In this document: positions 1-12,289 of the stretch, one piece after another | How positions within the stretch are numbered: position 1 is the stretch's first letter | Layout: every line of letters begins with the position of its first letter | Origin: Planococcus citri | Taxonomy: Eukaryota; Arthropoda; Insecta; Hemiptera; Pseudococcidae | Direction of reading: 5' to 3' | DNA length: 64,000 nucleotides | Assembly (NCBI RefSeq): GCF_950023065.1 | Contig: NC_088677.1 | Coordinates: forward strand, 83,539,469-83,603,468 | Made by a program: the position numbers and the translations under genes | Notes under the pieces: model-generated | Seen by the model: the letters and a program-made list of their open reading frames with translations, nothing else | The model's database searches: none | What the model was told of the DNA's origin: nothing

Positions 1-448
1 TTGCAGAAAATCAACCTCATCACCTTAAGGATATCGTTCCTGTGTATCTCTTATGGGCTTTTGATGAAAAAAGCTTGACTTAAGGTGAAAGTTCCTTTGT
101 TGAATTTTACTTTTTTCAGTTCAGAGTTCCTCAAATAAAAAAATGAAAAATCAGTGCTACCAGGATGTTTATTTTGAAAATTAGCAGGAAAATGATTGCA
201 ATAACCAAATGTTCTCTTACCTCATCTAAAACTATCAAGTGTACTTGATAGAATGCTCTTTAAAAATTAAAATGCGTTTTCTGAGAAATCAACTTTCATG
301 TAGTTACGACCTTTTCCTAATAGAGCAACGAATTATTCAAGAATGATCTTGCAACCTGTCAAAATAGGTTAGAATTTGGCAAGAATTGCAAATGCTTCAA
401 AGAAGAAAATTACGTATTTTAATAAATATGTATATTTCGAAGCCAATA
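1..448. other. AT-rich intergenic DNA, nothing recognised
   Basis: No coding exon, RNA gene or clear repeat is visible. Every open frame is short and low in complexity. Confidence 0.5.
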
Positions 449-1130
449 AAATTGGGTGATTTTTTTGGACTTTTCGAAAAGGGTATCGATATGTGACTTA
501 TCAAAATGGATTAAAAATTCACTAGAAAATCAACATTTTTCATCAAAATTTTTTGCAGCGGTTTTGAAGAATTTCAAGGTTAAAACTTCACGAGAAATTA
601 CAACACTGAGAAGAAATTTTTTGAAGAATTTTGCATGAGCTCCTAAATTGGGTCATGATATATTTGGGATTTTTGAAAAAGGAATCATGTGACTCGTAAA
701 CATATGGGTTGAAATTTCACAAGAAGATCTAAAATTTCTATTTTTTTTTTGAGCAGTTTTGTAGAATCCTTAGCCCAAAAATTGATCATGATTTTTAGGA
801 TTTTTGAAAAATCTCCTGAGGGTGAAATTTCCGGATGAATAAAAATATTTAGACGAAAATAGATTTTGAGCATTTTTGAAGAATTTCGAGACTAAAATGC
901 ATGGTCATACATAATTACTCGGGATTTTTGAAATAAAGCCTTACACCTATTAATTCAAAATTGGTTAAAATTTCATGATGAATTGAAAACTTTGGATGAA
1001 AATGTACCTATTTTGACTTTGGAGCGTTTTTTGAAGAACTTTAAGCCCCCAAATTTGGTCATGATTTTTGAGATATTTGAAAAAGGTATTGAAATTTTGT
1101 CATTTAGAGGCCATGCAGGCCCCCAAAAAA
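449..1130. repeat. Degenerate tandem repeat, about 120-195 bp period
   Basis: Five diverged units are anchored on a GGTCATGATTTTT-like word followed by GGATTTTTGAAAAAGG, starting near 449, 645, 779, 897 and 1049. Each unit continues into a GAAATTTCA and TTTTGAAGAATTT stretch. The units are old and strongly diverged. The short open frames across them are products of the repeat, not genes. Confidence 0.5.
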
Positions 1131-1773
1131 TCAATATGAATGGAGAGCCTGAAAGCAGAAACCATTGGTTTGCCTTTCCATGGTTTAGAGGCCATGCGAA
1201 CTCCAAAAACCAATTCAAAAATTACCCTCTGAATAAATTCCATGGGTGTACCTTTTGATGTTTTTTTGGAACAATTCAATATTCGAGATGGGGTTTTTTA
1301 ATATAGGGAAAGCACCCCCTCCACCTTTGGGAAAAAATTTCAAAAAAAAATCTGGGGCATATACGTACTTAGAACTATATGTATTTGGTGATGCTGAACA
1401 CAAATATGTATAACGTCAAATTTTTGATTAGACCCCATCCACAGCCTCCGGCACCTCCTCAAAGAGGGTAATGGAAAACGTCAAAAAAAAGATTCAACTT
1501 GTGTGACATGATTCCGATTTCGCTGAACACGAATATAAAAGCCTTAATTGAATGGTGCTTTTCAAGAAGGTCCTATCGACCGATAGGACCTTTTTGAGGA
1601 GTTCATGAAATTTGAATCTCTGACGTTTTCTACACAAGATGGTGCAAACCGCAGCGCTCCATGTGGTGTTGTTCACAAACAGCAGCTATATGAAGTTGGC
1701 TAGGAAACGCAACTGGAAAATGCGCGCATTATCTTCTTCTCCGAAATGGTTGATCACAACTATACCAGAAGGC
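1131..1773. other. Intergenic DNA with a 12-bp-arm palindrome
   Basis: No gene is seen. At 1567-1592 the word AAGGTCCTATCG is followed after two bases by its exact reverse complement. The same AAGGTCCTATCG word recurs near 5552 and, inverted, near 6512, just outside the neighbouring foldback elements. It may therefore be a transposon end. Confidence 0.5.
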
Positions 1774-2418
1774 ACTCTTGAGTAGTAATTTTCAACGCAG
1801 AATTCAAATTTTGAGTCAATTTTGCCCCTCGACCCCAAGGGGGGGTGGTACCAAATGAAAATTTGGGGAAAATGTGAAAAAATCGAGTGTAGTGTCGAAA
1901 TCTTGATACTTTGGGTTAAAAACAACGATTTTTGAGTCAATTTACCTCGTAGCCCCCCAGGGGGGGTGGTATCAAATAAAAATGCGAAAAAATCGAGTAT
2001 AGTGTCGAAATCTTGGTACATTTGTGCTGAATACCCGATTTTCGAGCCAATTTTGTCCTTTGCACGCCAGGGAGGAAGGGGGTGGTACCTTATCGAAATT
2101 TGGGGAAAACAGTGAAAAAATCGAGTGCGCACTCACACATGCATGGCTAAAGTATGAGATGATACAGATTTTCGCAGGTTTCCGCAGGTAAATCGATCGC
2201 AGTTGTTTTACATACACTAAAATGCATAATTTTTCATATTTGTCGTTTTGGGGAATGCTGGCGGAAGAAACTTCTGCCCTACAGTATTAAAGATGTTACA
2301 TTAAAGTACTCAATTTTTTCACTTTTATCCTAAATTTTGATTAGGTACCACACCCCTCCCCCCGGAAGCCGAGGGACAAAATTGACTCGAAAATCGGGTT
2401 TTCAGCCTAAGTCGACAT

Positions 2419-2582
2419 CTACATAAGCAGCAACTAGCAACCAGCAACTGGCAACTTGGCAACCAAATCAAAAAATTTTGATTTGGTTGCTAGTTCCAGC
2501 CAATAACCGAGCAACTTCTTATCATTTTCGTTCCACTGTCGCGGAGTTGCTAGTTGCTGGTTGCCAGGTTCCGTCTATGTAG
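2419..2582. mobile_element. Short hairpin insertion with GCAACTAGCAACC repeats
   Basis: The 164-bp segment begins CTACATAAGCAGCAACTAGC and ends with a related inverted TCTATGTAG. Between them, words such as CAACTAGCAACCAGCAACTGG are repeated in both orientations around a central AAATCAAAAAATTTTGATTT hairpin. It interrupts the foldback arm. It is probably a small non-autonomous element; no target duplication was identified. Confidence 0.45.
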
Positions 2583-2670
2583 CAGTGCACTACATGTACC
2601 AAGATTTCGACACTATTCGCTCGTCAAAGCAAAGATACGCTATCTGGCGGATAACCTCGGAAACATCGTA

Positions 2671-3817
2671 AATGGTGAAGATGATCAAACGCCATTGTTT
2701 TATATGTAATTTTTCGTGTAAAAAATGTAATTTTTTCGGCTGTTCGGAAGTTCGGGTAAAGTTTTAGGTATATCAATTTAAAGAGAATGAAATGCTCTAT
2801 CGATTGATGTGACATTTATATCATTTCGCGTAAAAATAACGATTTTCTGACCATTTCTATTTACGCTTTTTTCATACTACATATGTCAACTTTAAACTAT
2901 AATTACTCAAAATTTAGAGTGGACACCTAGGTATTTTAGTATCGCAAAATGTTCGTTATTTTATCCTCTTCAAAATGAGTGTTTACCGAAAGCTCTACGT
3001 GCAACCGTTCAAAAGTTTGAGAAGTTTAAAGTTGCGAAAACAAGCTGAATGCGGTAAGTATTGAACTTCAAACTAAAATTACTCGAAATTTTGATCGAAC
3101 ACATAGGTATTTCACTATTGCAAAATGTTCGTTATTTTATCCTCTACAAAATGGTTCTTCACCCAAAGCTCTAGCTTTTACCGTTCAAAAGCTCTCGTAG
3201 TTTAAAGTTGCGGAAAGTGGTTACTGATCAACACAAGTTACTGATAACAGAAATTAACACAATTCGACCACTTTCCGCAACTTTAAACTACGAGAGCTTT
3301 TGAACGGTAAAAGCTAGAGCTTTGGGTGAAGAACCATTTTGTAGAGAATAAAATAACGAACATTTTGCAATAATAAAATACCTATGTGTTCGATCAAAAT
3401 TTCGAGTAATTTTAGTTTGAAGTTCAATACTTACCGCATTCAGCTTGTTTTCGCAACTTTAAACTTCTCGAACTTTTGAACGGTTGCACGTAGAGCTTTC
3501 GGTAAACACTCATTTTGAAGAGGATAAAATAACGAACATTTTGCGATACTAAAATACCTAGGTGTCCACTCTAAATTTTGAGTAATTACAGTTTGAAGTT
3601 GACATATGTAGTATGAAAAAAGCGTAAATAGAAATGGTCAGAAAATCGTTATTTTTACGCGAAATGATATAAATTTCACATCAATCGATAGAGAATTTCA
3701 TTCTCTTTAAATTGATATACCTAAAACTTTACCCGAACTTCCGAACAACCGAAAAAATTACATTTTTTACACGAAAAATTACATATAAAACAATGGTGTT
3801 TTGTGATCTTCACCATT
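2671..3817. repeat. Near-perfect palindrome, 551-bp arms
   Basis: The left arm 2671-3221 and right arm 3267-3817 are reverse complements with only scattered differences, around a 45-bp loop (3222-3266). Each arm itself contains a diverged internal repeat (ATAGGTATTTTAGTATCGCAAA-like words near 2930 and 3110). Such structure would extrude a long hairpin. It forms the core of the surrounding foldback element. Confidence 0.85.
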
Positions 3818-4007
3818 TTCGTTATCAATGTTTATGTTTTTGCTACTTTTCGCGAGCCCTACACTAGCGCCGTCTAGAATGCTTTCTTTGGCGAATACTC
3901 GATTTTTTCGCATTTCTATTTTGTACCACCCCCCCTGGGGGGCTACGAGGGAAATTGACTCGAAAATCGTTGTTTTTAACCCAAAGTATCAAGATTTCGA
4001 CACTATA

Positions 4008-4901
4008 GGGGATCCGGCCCTAAGATGGCGCAATTTTTTTTCTGAAGCTTGGTGCTCCTAAAGTATCCAACCAAAATGGACAAAAATTTGATGGAAGGTC
4101 CCTCAGACTATCTACTACTTACCACCAGAAACGTAAAACTTTTGGTTTCAATCTCTTGTCTCAATCAAATGAACTGTGAATCAGTTCAAATGTGCCAACG
4201 GCGCAAAACCATTCCTAAGACGGCGCAAATTCAATTAAAATGTAAAACTGTAACTATATCGTTTGAATTCGATTGAAATTATTATTTTAAAATGTATTAG
4301 GATCTCTAATTTACCCCCAATTTTTTTGTTTGAGGCTGTTAGAAGTTTTTTTAGTGATTTGGCTGACAATCCCACTTTTTTCAATATTTTCGCAATAATA
4401 CCTTTTTATGAAATATTTTGAACAGAAATATGTAAGATTAGGCACACTATATACACTACTACAGGATTCACCTAAATCTACCCGTTTTTGTTGCTGAAAA
4501 GCGCCTGCTTTTGCGGCTGCGCCATCATAGGACTGGTTATACAAATCCAAATTTCAGTCAATTTATGAATGAACATGAACTCTAATGAAAAAACTGAGTA
4601 GCGCATTAGAAAGTAGATGAAATTTCGCACATTATAAGATACTTTTAGTCACTTTTAGAAATGAAACCAATTTGAAAAAGCTTCCACCAAAAATTCGAAA
4701 TGATCGAATTTTTAAGCAAGAAAAGAAAAATACGTTTTCAAGAACGCAAGGTAATTGTTCAAGCGGATATGACTACAGTAAAAAGTCAAGAATGTGAAGC
4801 ACAAAGACAGGGTGCAGTTGGTTTTTACATCAGCGCTGCTAGATGCCAGAAATTTGAATTGCGCCGTCTTAGGAACTGCGCCATCATAGGGCAGGGTCCC
4901 C
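4008..4901. mobile_element. Mariner-like non-autonomous element with TA duplication
   Basis: The ends are GGGGATCCGGCCCTAAGATG and, inverted, GGGGACCCTGCCCTATGATG, followed on both sides by GGCGCA. The element is flanked by TA at 4006-4007 and 4902-4903. Paralogous arm copies of the host repeat (for example near 5367, CACTATACTCGATTTTT) show the site without the insertion, so the boundaries are well supported. At 894 bp it has no transposase frame. TA target choice is typical of Tc1/mariner elements. Confidence 0.8.
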
Positions 4902-4984
4902 TACTCGATTTTTTCACATTTTCCCCAAATTTTCATTTGGTACCACCCCCCTGGGGGGCTACGAGGGAAATTGACTCAAAAATC

Positions 4985-5324
4985 ATCGATATTACACTAA
5001 ATGGATACCCAGCAAGTCCATTTACCCCGCCGCCAAGAACAACAACGATAGCTTATTGGCTTATCTAGTTATTGATGCGTTTTTTTTCTGCGCATGGTAT
5101 CTGATTGGTCAATTTTGATTTTGAATTCAAATTTGGTGGCCGCGTAGATCCGCGTAAATTTGAAGTTGATCGCCTCTTCCCCCTTGCAAAACGTTTCGAT
5201 GGGTATCACTTGCGTCGAACGGATGCGCCTCAATAACCTCACCTTTCCCCTGTGAACTTCGCGAGCACTGCATTTCCCACCCGCCTCTCTACACGCTGTG
5301 TATCCATTTAGTGTAATATCGATG
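4985..5324. mobile_element. MITE with 9-bp target duplication
   Basis: The 340-bp segment starts ATCGATATTACACTAAATGG and ends in its inverse. The flanks 4976-4984 and 5325-5333 are both TCAAAAATC, a 9-bp duplication. Related host repeats (3957-3975) show the uninterrupted sequence. A 9-bp duplication fits Mutator-like elements, but the terminal motif is unlike the GACATTTGACCC family elsewhere in the window. Confidence 0.75.
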
Positions 5325-5484
5325 TCAAAAATCGTGGTTTTTAACTCAAAGTATCAAGATTTTGACACTATACTCGATTTTTTCACATTTTCCCCAAATT
5401 TTCATTTGGTACCACCCCCCCTGGGTCGAGGGGCAAAATTGACTCAAACTTTGAATTCTGCGTTGAAAATTACTACTCAAGAGT

Positions 5485-5686
5485 TACTATTTCATGTTTT
5501 TGGTGGGTTTGAGAAGGAATAAAATCGATTTTTAGGTGAATAACCGCAAGAAGGTCCTATCGAGGTCTCTTTTGTAAAGCCCTCCCATGGAAATGTTGGT
5601 GGTGGAAAAAAAATTACTACGCAGGAAATAAATAGTGGAAAGATGCTTCTATTCAACAAAAAAAAAAACGGAGCTCGCTATATCAT
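5485..5686. other. Spacer between foldback elements
   Basis: This holds the AAGGTCCTATCG word near 5552 and an A-run near 5660. No gene is seen. Confidence 0.5.
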
Positions 5687-6446
5687 TTTAAGGTGGTTCT
5701 TTACACTTTGAGGGTAGTATATTCAAGATGTCAAGGCAGAGTGTATACGATTTTTAATTTCGTATTTTTTCTAAAACGGATGCAGTAAACTGTAGGAAAT
5801 TTATGTAGTGCATGTAATTACGATTGAGAAAGTGAATTAAATTATTAAGAAACACTCAAATGGCTTTAAAAGAAGAATATTAAGCTCATTGTGAAATTAT
5901 CATGCACACGGACACTCGCTACGGTTTTAAGGATTTCTCAGGATGTACTCGATGGAATTTGATGAATTTTGGATATGTTGTACAAAAATGCCCACTTTAC
6001 ATCAAGACAAAGCCCTTTTTTCAAAATTTTGAGTTTGAGACCCCAAATTCGTTACATCTTTTCGCGACTTCATAATTTCCAAAATTAGTCATTGAAAAAA
6101 TGAAAATTCGAAAAAAAGGGCTTTGTCTCGATGTAAAGTGGGCATTTTTGTACAACATATCCAAAATTCATCAAATTCCATCGAGTACATCCTGAGAAAT
6201 CCTTAAAACCGTAGCGAGTGTCCGTGTGCATGATAATTTCACAATGAGCTTAATATTTTTCCTTTAAAGCCATTTGAGTGTTTCTTAATAATTTAATTCA
6301 CTTTCTCAATCGTAATCACATGCACTACATAAATTTCCAACAGTTTAATGCATCCGTTTTAGAAAAAATACGAAATTAAAAATCGTATACACTCTGCCTT
6401 GACATCTTGAATATACTACCCTCAAAGTGTAAAGAACCACCTTAAA
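5687..6446. repeat. Foldback inverted repeat, 335-bp arms
   Basis: Arms 5687-6021 and 6112-6446 are near-identical reverse complements separated by about 90 bp. The outer ends read TTTAAGGTGGTTCTTTACAC and the inner ends hold the GACAAAGCCCTTTTTT word. No coding frame crosses it and no target duplication was found. It is likely a non-autonomous transposon. Confidence 0.8.
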
Positions 6447-6534
6447 CCAAAATGGCAAAACACTGAAATATAAAAATGCGTTTTTCTCAAAACCAGTTTT
6501 TTGTCGATAGGACCTTCTTGAAAACAGGGGTGCT

Positions 6535-7114
6535 AACCGTAACCGCAAAAAACCGAAAACCCAAACCCAAACTCAAACAAGATCCATAATTTTAGCCATT
6601 TTCAAACCCAAACTGAAAACAAAAACCGAAATTTCATAGGTTTTTTAAAAACCGTAAAAAACCAGAACAAAAATAATGAAGCAGCGTGAGTGAAACCGAA
6701 ACCTAAACCGATATAATTTATTTCGGTTTTTTTCGGTTTTCAGTTTGGGTTTTTTTAAGGTTTTTTAAGGTTTTCTGTTGGGTTTTTTTCGGTTTTTAAA
6801 TTTTTTTGGGGAGATTTTTTCTAATTTTTGACTTTTGAGACTCGAAAGTCGAAATCCAGGGAAATTGATAAATATAATGAACTGAACCTAACAAATTGGG
6901 TCCTTGGTTGTTGCTGTTTGGGTTGGGAAGAAATTTTTTTAAAAAATATGTGAAACCCAAAAAAACCGAAAACCGAAACCAAAACCGGAATTTTTGTGAG
7001 TAAAACCGAAACCCAAACTGAAACCGAAATTTTGAATTTCAAAACCGAAACCGAAATCAAAACCGAAAAATGTCAACAAAAAAATTGGAGTGAAACCGAA
7101 GGTTAGCACCCCTG
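6535..7114. mobile_element. hAT-like MITE with AACCGAAA-array ends
   Basis: The ends CAGGGGTGCTAACC and, inverted, CAGGGGTGCTAACC are exact. Internally it is filled with AACCGAAACC-like words in both orientations, so the terminal inverted repeats grade into short-motif arrays. The CAGGGG start is typical of hAT superfamily ends. The flanking 8 bases do not match (CTTGAAAA and ACAATCAC), so the duplication is lost or the classification is wrong. Confidence 0.65.
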
Positions 7115-8828
7115 ACAATCACAAATATGTCAATTTACTAATCCATCAAAATTTCAGTTTTGATTTTGATTTTTTAACTTTCAGTTTCAGTGCAAATTTT
7201 TTTCATTTATAGTCAGTTTAACTCTTTTCATTTTCCAGCCTGCCAAGCCTACTTTCAAATTTAATAAGTAGGCTTATTCTGTAAGAAAGTTGCAGTAGGT
7301 ACCTACTTCTTACTATACCTACCTAGCATGACTATAACGAGGCATTCTAACTGGCACAAGAATTTTTCAGTTGAACAAAGGCAAATCAAAACAGTATGCA
7401 AAAAATTAAAAATACAATCATTAGTCAAAATTTCAGACGCTGAATTGCACTTTTCGATTTTTCATGAATTTTTAAAAATCAAATTTGGGTTTGAAACATG
7501 AGAAAATCAAACTTGTCAAAATATTTACCTCGAAAGCATTTTCCTGGATCTCTCTCTCTCGATTGGAAACAGTTTATAGCAGTTTTGAGAAGGTACCTAT
7601 CTTCTGAATCTTCCAGAAAATTTTTGAAAGTTGTTTCAACAAAATTTTACCCGACGAATTTGAAAAGCTGAAATTTACTTCAAACACAGAAAGTAGGTAT
7701 ATATTTCGACAGCACGTGGTTTCAAGCTTTTCCGGATCACCTAGATGAATTTTGGAAATTCCATATTTTCAAAAAATGCCATAAAAACCATCCGATTTCA
7801 GAGTTTCTACTTACTACCAAAATTTGATATTCAAAAATCGCTACTTTTCACCTTTTTTCGCGACTGCGGGGGGGGGGGGGTGGAGTTTCCATTCGACATA
7901 AAATATACGTATGAAGTATACATACATACTCTAAGGACAAAGCAAAGAATTGTGCAAAACCAATGTTCTCTTTAGCATTTAAATCGTGTCATCCAAATTT
8001 TCGGGCTTTCCTCTTTTCTTTTCTTTCTACTTGACTCTAAAACTGTAATTGCTTCGACTGTTCTTTTTCCAGTCATTTCAACTACTAATTTTTCTTCTTG
8101 TTTACGTTTTGATGCATATTTGCGATTTTTTGATGCAAGCCTGAATATAATACTTTTTATGCGAGAAGTTCATTCTTTCACTTAAAAAGTTGAGTGACAT
8201 TTTTTTTTTAGAACAGGGTGTCCACAATTTATGGCGAGTCATTTTCCCTGACTTTTCCAGGTTTTCCAGACCAATTTTCCAAGTTTCTCAATTTTCTATA
8301 CTTATCCCATACCTACTTTAACTAAGGAAGAGGCTTTTTTTGGGGGGGGGATTTTTTTCATACGTTTCTCTTCGAACTGGATACTTCTTCGGATTAAAAA
8401 AAAAAAACGCTACACTTTAATCAACTGCAGTTTTCATTAAAAACGAAAAAAAAAAAAAAAATGAAACGCTGAATGAAAAACTAAAAAATGGAGAATAATT
8501 TTTACTGACAGAACTAAGAAAAATAGCAGAGCTGATGCGGAAGTTGAAAAGCATCATTCAATTTGTAGAGGGAGAAATATATTCATACCTCCTTACTGGG
8601 AGAAAAATATTACATAATTACACAACCTGATGCGAATATCCGCGCCATCCGCGCCGTGATTCCTTATCTTTAGGAGTGGATTAGCCCTTATCATGACGTA
8701 ATTATTAACCAATGATAGCAGAAGAACGCGCGCACCATTCCCCCACCCAATTTTATATTTTTCTACCCTGAGCTGTGCTAGTTTTTCACCCTCATAAAGT
8801 CATAAATCAGTCTTCATACAATCATACT
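7115..8828. other. Noncoding AT-rich DNA
   Basis: No gene is seen. It includes homopolymer tracts (G-run near 7865, A-runs near 8395 and 8445) and a CTCTCTCTCT tract near 7550. The words TAGGTACCTAC near 7300 are typical of the single-copy DNA of this genome. Confidence 0.5.
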
Positions 8829-9415
8829 CAGGGTTGCGGAACGATACCGATACCAAAAAACCAATACCGGCAAAACCGCCTAATTTTTGAAAAAAATTGA
8901 AAAAACCGAAAACCGATACCAATAAGTTGACAAATGAAAAACCGATTTAGAAAATACCAATATAATTTCAAAATCGGTACAAAATACCGAAAACCAATAC
9001 TTACCGAAATTATTTTAAAATCTGTATTTTGGTACTCATTTTTGCATATTTCTGCAAATGAAACAATTCCAACATCAAACAAAATGAGTTTATTCATTTC
9101 AATGATCACTTTTCTTTGTTGATTTTCCTCTCATTTCATTCTCATTTCAACTTTTATACTACTACCCTCTCAATTTCTGAATTTTAAGCCAAAGTGTTCT
9201 GTAATTAGCTTGATTTTTGAGTGATAAAATACCAATACTGAAACCGAAAACCGAAATAAAATTCACAAAAATTGGAAAAACCGATACCGAAAACCGAAAT
9301 TTTGAGGTAGAAATTGATGAAAACCGAAAAACCAATACCGTTTTAGCCACCACATTTGAAATAGGTACCAATACCACGTACCGATACCGTTTTGTTTTAT
9401 CATTCCGCAACCCTG
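8829..9415. mobile_element. hAT-like MITE, CAGGGTTGCGGAACGATACC ends
   Basis: The left end is CAGGGTTGCGGAACGATACC. The inverted right end starts CAGGGTTGCGGAATGAT. The flanks are ATCATACT (8821-8828) and TTCATACT (9416-9423), an 8-bp duplication with one mismatch, as expected for hAT. The interior is rich in ACCGATACCG and AACCGAAA words. There is no transposase; the short open frames follow the repeat. Confidence 0.8.
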
Positions 9416-10251
9416 TTCATACTACTGCCCTCCTGCCTGGTTCTCCCTTGGACTACATTGGTTGAACTGGCAGGACTGGATCTGGCTTATGTACCGCTAC
9501 CGCTAGCAGTCCATATCTCAAAAGGTCAATGATCCAACGTTCTAAACGAGCGCAAGGTTTAGAACGGGGTCCAAATATGGTACATAACGGTTTATGATCA
9601 GTTATGACTTCTAAATGTGAATTTAAATTGGTTAAATAAGTCGAAAATAAGCCACAACTCGATATTAAATTAATTTCTAAACTTTCTGGAGGAATCCAAA
9701 ATCACTCTGGAGTCTGGAGGCTGCAGAACGGCTCTAAATTGCGAAATTCTGATTTCGAGGAGGGAAGGGTGGTTTTAGATAGGTATGTAAGATACATTTC
9801 GAGATGTCTCAAATGTGGATAAATCTTCCAAACAGTTCGAGAATATGCCACAACTCGATTTTTAGTGGGTCACATTAATTTCCGCATTTCCTGAAGAGAT
9901 TGAAAATCACGCTAGAGACTTCAGGATAGTTCGAATTTAAAGAATGAGGGGGGGGGGTTTGAAGTTAATTTTAGACAAGATTTGGCCGTCTGTGAAAAAA
10001 TGATAATAATTTTTTATGAACAAAAATTGAATTTCTTTCTCAAGTATTTTGATCAAAAAATGCACTGGAGGGTCCTTCTTGGAAATCAGCTCAAATGTGA
10101 ATAAACTCGTTGAATAAAATAGGTCAAGATTAAGTCACAACTAAATTTTTACGCTGGAGGTTCCAGCATGACTAGAAATGATGAAATTCGATCAGGAGAG
10201 TTGATATTAGTTAAATACTCATAATTTTAAATAAATAATTAAGGGAAAACT
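9416..10251. repeat. Diverged repeat units with GCCACAACTCGATTTT
   Basis: Three units near 9640, 9845 and 10130 share words like AGTCGAAAATAAGCCACAAC, CTCGATTTTTAG and TGGAG. The same vocabulary occurs in the Harbinger-like element at 29071-36871, so this may be an old relic of that family. No gene is seen. Confidence 0.4.
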
Positions 10252-11469
10252 TTGATTGCACGACAGAAAAATCCCACGACGAAATCGTGTTTTTGAACGA
10301 CAGCGATTCAACGACAGTTTTGGTCATTAAAACGACAGCATTGAACGACAGACCTCGAAAGACAAGCATAGAAAATTCACGCCTCGAAAAAGGGAATGCA
10401 CGACGAAATAATTTCAATTGACCGACATCTCAAATTATTCATCTGTCGTTTGAATTAGTGGACATGAATGGGGCTGATTTGTGAATAATGTTAGAGAGAG
10501 TCTTTTTGCAGGGTTATGATTCGAAATTGGTGAACATTTACCTGATTAAAATTTTTAAAAATAATCAAAATAAAATTTTCAAGCTGAAAGTTTGACTTTT
10601 TGCAATGAGAATTAAGTCGAAAGCTACGATTTAAAAATTTGAAAAAAATTGCAGCGAAAACAGTTTTTAATCCTATTTCTTACTCACAAGGTAGGTACCT
10701 AATTATCAAATAGGAATTTTAAACAAAATTCAAAATAATTTCATATCAAAGTAGCACAATATGGCTGAACTTATTTTGAAGCTTCGAGTTTTTGCGCTAC
10801 CATCCCCCCCCCCCGAATATGTCTCAATTTTATCGGAAAATAGAATATACACATTTCAGCGTTTTTTTTGTTTTTTTTTTCAAAAAAAAAAACAGTAACA
10901 ACTATAAAGGGAGCGGAAGCCAACAAAAATTGTAAAAAAATTCTCAAGTGTGAATAAAAGCTACTTTCAGGACTCCTAGTGCCTCTCATCTTGTTTTTTA
11001 ATTTTCCAATTCAAAAAAAAAGTGATCGTTGGAGAAAATTTTGGATTTGAATCTGCTTAAAAAGAATTTTAAGATATGTACCCAATGTGCCTTTTTAAGT
11101 GCTGAATTTCATTTTTTTTAGCTTTAGGAAGTTTTTATTGGAAAATGCACTGGAGGGGGAGGCTTCAGATTGGTTCGAAACCAACATACCTAAATCGTTT
11201 TTGGAAATTTTAGTTTTGTGAATAAATTCGTCGCTTCTACATATCATTATGTCGTCGTTCATTTCCTAAAGTCGTCGATGCATTTCATTCAATTTGTCGG
11301 GCATACGCTGGCGCTCACTTGATTTTTTTGGCGTGCACTTGAATTTTTGTTGTCGTGCAATGGTTGAGAACTGTTTCCGTCGTTAAAAAAGTGGTTTTGG
11401 ACGTTAGCATCTGTCGTGCAAAACACTTTTTTTTGTTCGTTCAAATCATTTAATCTGTCGTGCCGATAA
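10252..11469. mobile_element. Element with ACGACAGA-array inverted ends
   Basis: The left end (10252-10440) carries many forward copies of CACGACAGA and AACGACAG. The right end (11225-11469) carries the inverse, CTGTCGT and GTCGTTC. The outermost words are TTGCACGACAGA and, inverted, GGCACGACAGA. The copies are irregularly spaced, about 15-35 bp apart. The interior (10500-11220) is AT-rich and noncoding. No matching target duplication was found. A second copy lies at 19939-20950. Confidence 0.65.
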
Positions 11470-12289
11470 ATGGCACCCAATAATTAATACTTATTCGAGT
11501 TTTTAAAAGAGCATATAAGTCCCTTAAAATGGCCAATTTTAAATTCTTAAAAATTCACCTAAATTCGAAAAATCACTCGAGTAGCTGAAATTTTGGTTAT
11601 GGGGTTTCAGAGCTCGCGGTTTTTAAAAATTGTTGTCGCCTTCAAATTGGAAAGAAATTTTCAATATTTTTATTTTCAAACACACGTAAAAAAAATGTAC
11701 TTACTAAGAAAGAAAGATTTTCATTTTAAAAACTACAAAACAATCGTGAATACCTAAGTAATGATATTCGATAAAAATAAATATGAGTAGGTACAATTGA
11801 TATCGAAAGTTCAAAGTAGTGATATCTAAATCTAAACGTGATAAAAGTTGCAACTTGGAACACAATGCAAACCATTTTTAAACAAAATTCGTACCTTTGG
11901 ACAATGCATTTTGCAAAATTTTACACTTTCATAATACACTTTGGGCAACATTCATTGTATATAGTATAGCTTGGCTATCTATAAATAAACACCGCGATTC
12001 GTAAGACAACATTAAAAATATACATAAATAAGTCGATATTAGTATCATTTTATAAAAAGTAGAAATAGGCATAGGTACCTTAATAATAATAAAAAAATAA
12101 CAAAAAAAAATCGATATTAATAATTAAAAATGAAACCGGTTCAATGAACAAAATGATTGATTGATTGTGCTAAAAATATCAATCACTTTAGAAAGTGCGA
12201 AGGTGAAAAAAATCACATCAAAATAAAGCTCTATAATGCTTATAGTCAATCTCTACTAAATTGAGGAAACAGTATTAGATACGTACATT
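11470..12289. other. Noncoding DNA downstream of the 955-residue gene
   Basis: This AT-rich stretch probably includes the 3' untranslated region of the minus-strand gene that stops at 12290. No strong AATAAA signal was found close to the stop on that strand. Confidence 0.4.

Larger units (their letters stand above)
1774..5484. mobile_element. Foldback element with composite inverted ends
   Basis: The left end, starting ACTCTTGAGTAGTAATTTTC, reappears inverted at the right end. Inside each arm a block of about 150-200 bp is repeated: a poly-G run, GGTACCAAATGAAAATTTGG, AAAAAATCGAGTGTAGTGTC, then a GATTTTTGAGTCAATTT segment. It occurs at about 1795, 1930 and 2040 on one arm and inverted at about 2330, 3895, 4900 and 5330 on the other. 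No target-site duplication is convincing and no transposase is encoded. Two younger insertions and a central palindrome sit inside it. The superfamily is unknown. Confidence 0.7.

Noticed and set aside
4700..5068. A 122-codon frame on the plus strand
   Set aside because: It runs across the right end of the mariner-like element into the host repeat and the next MITE, so it is not one gene.
6535..7114. An 8-bp duplication for this hAT-like element
   Set aside because: The flanks CTTGAAAA and ACAATCAC do not match, so only the inverted ends support the call.
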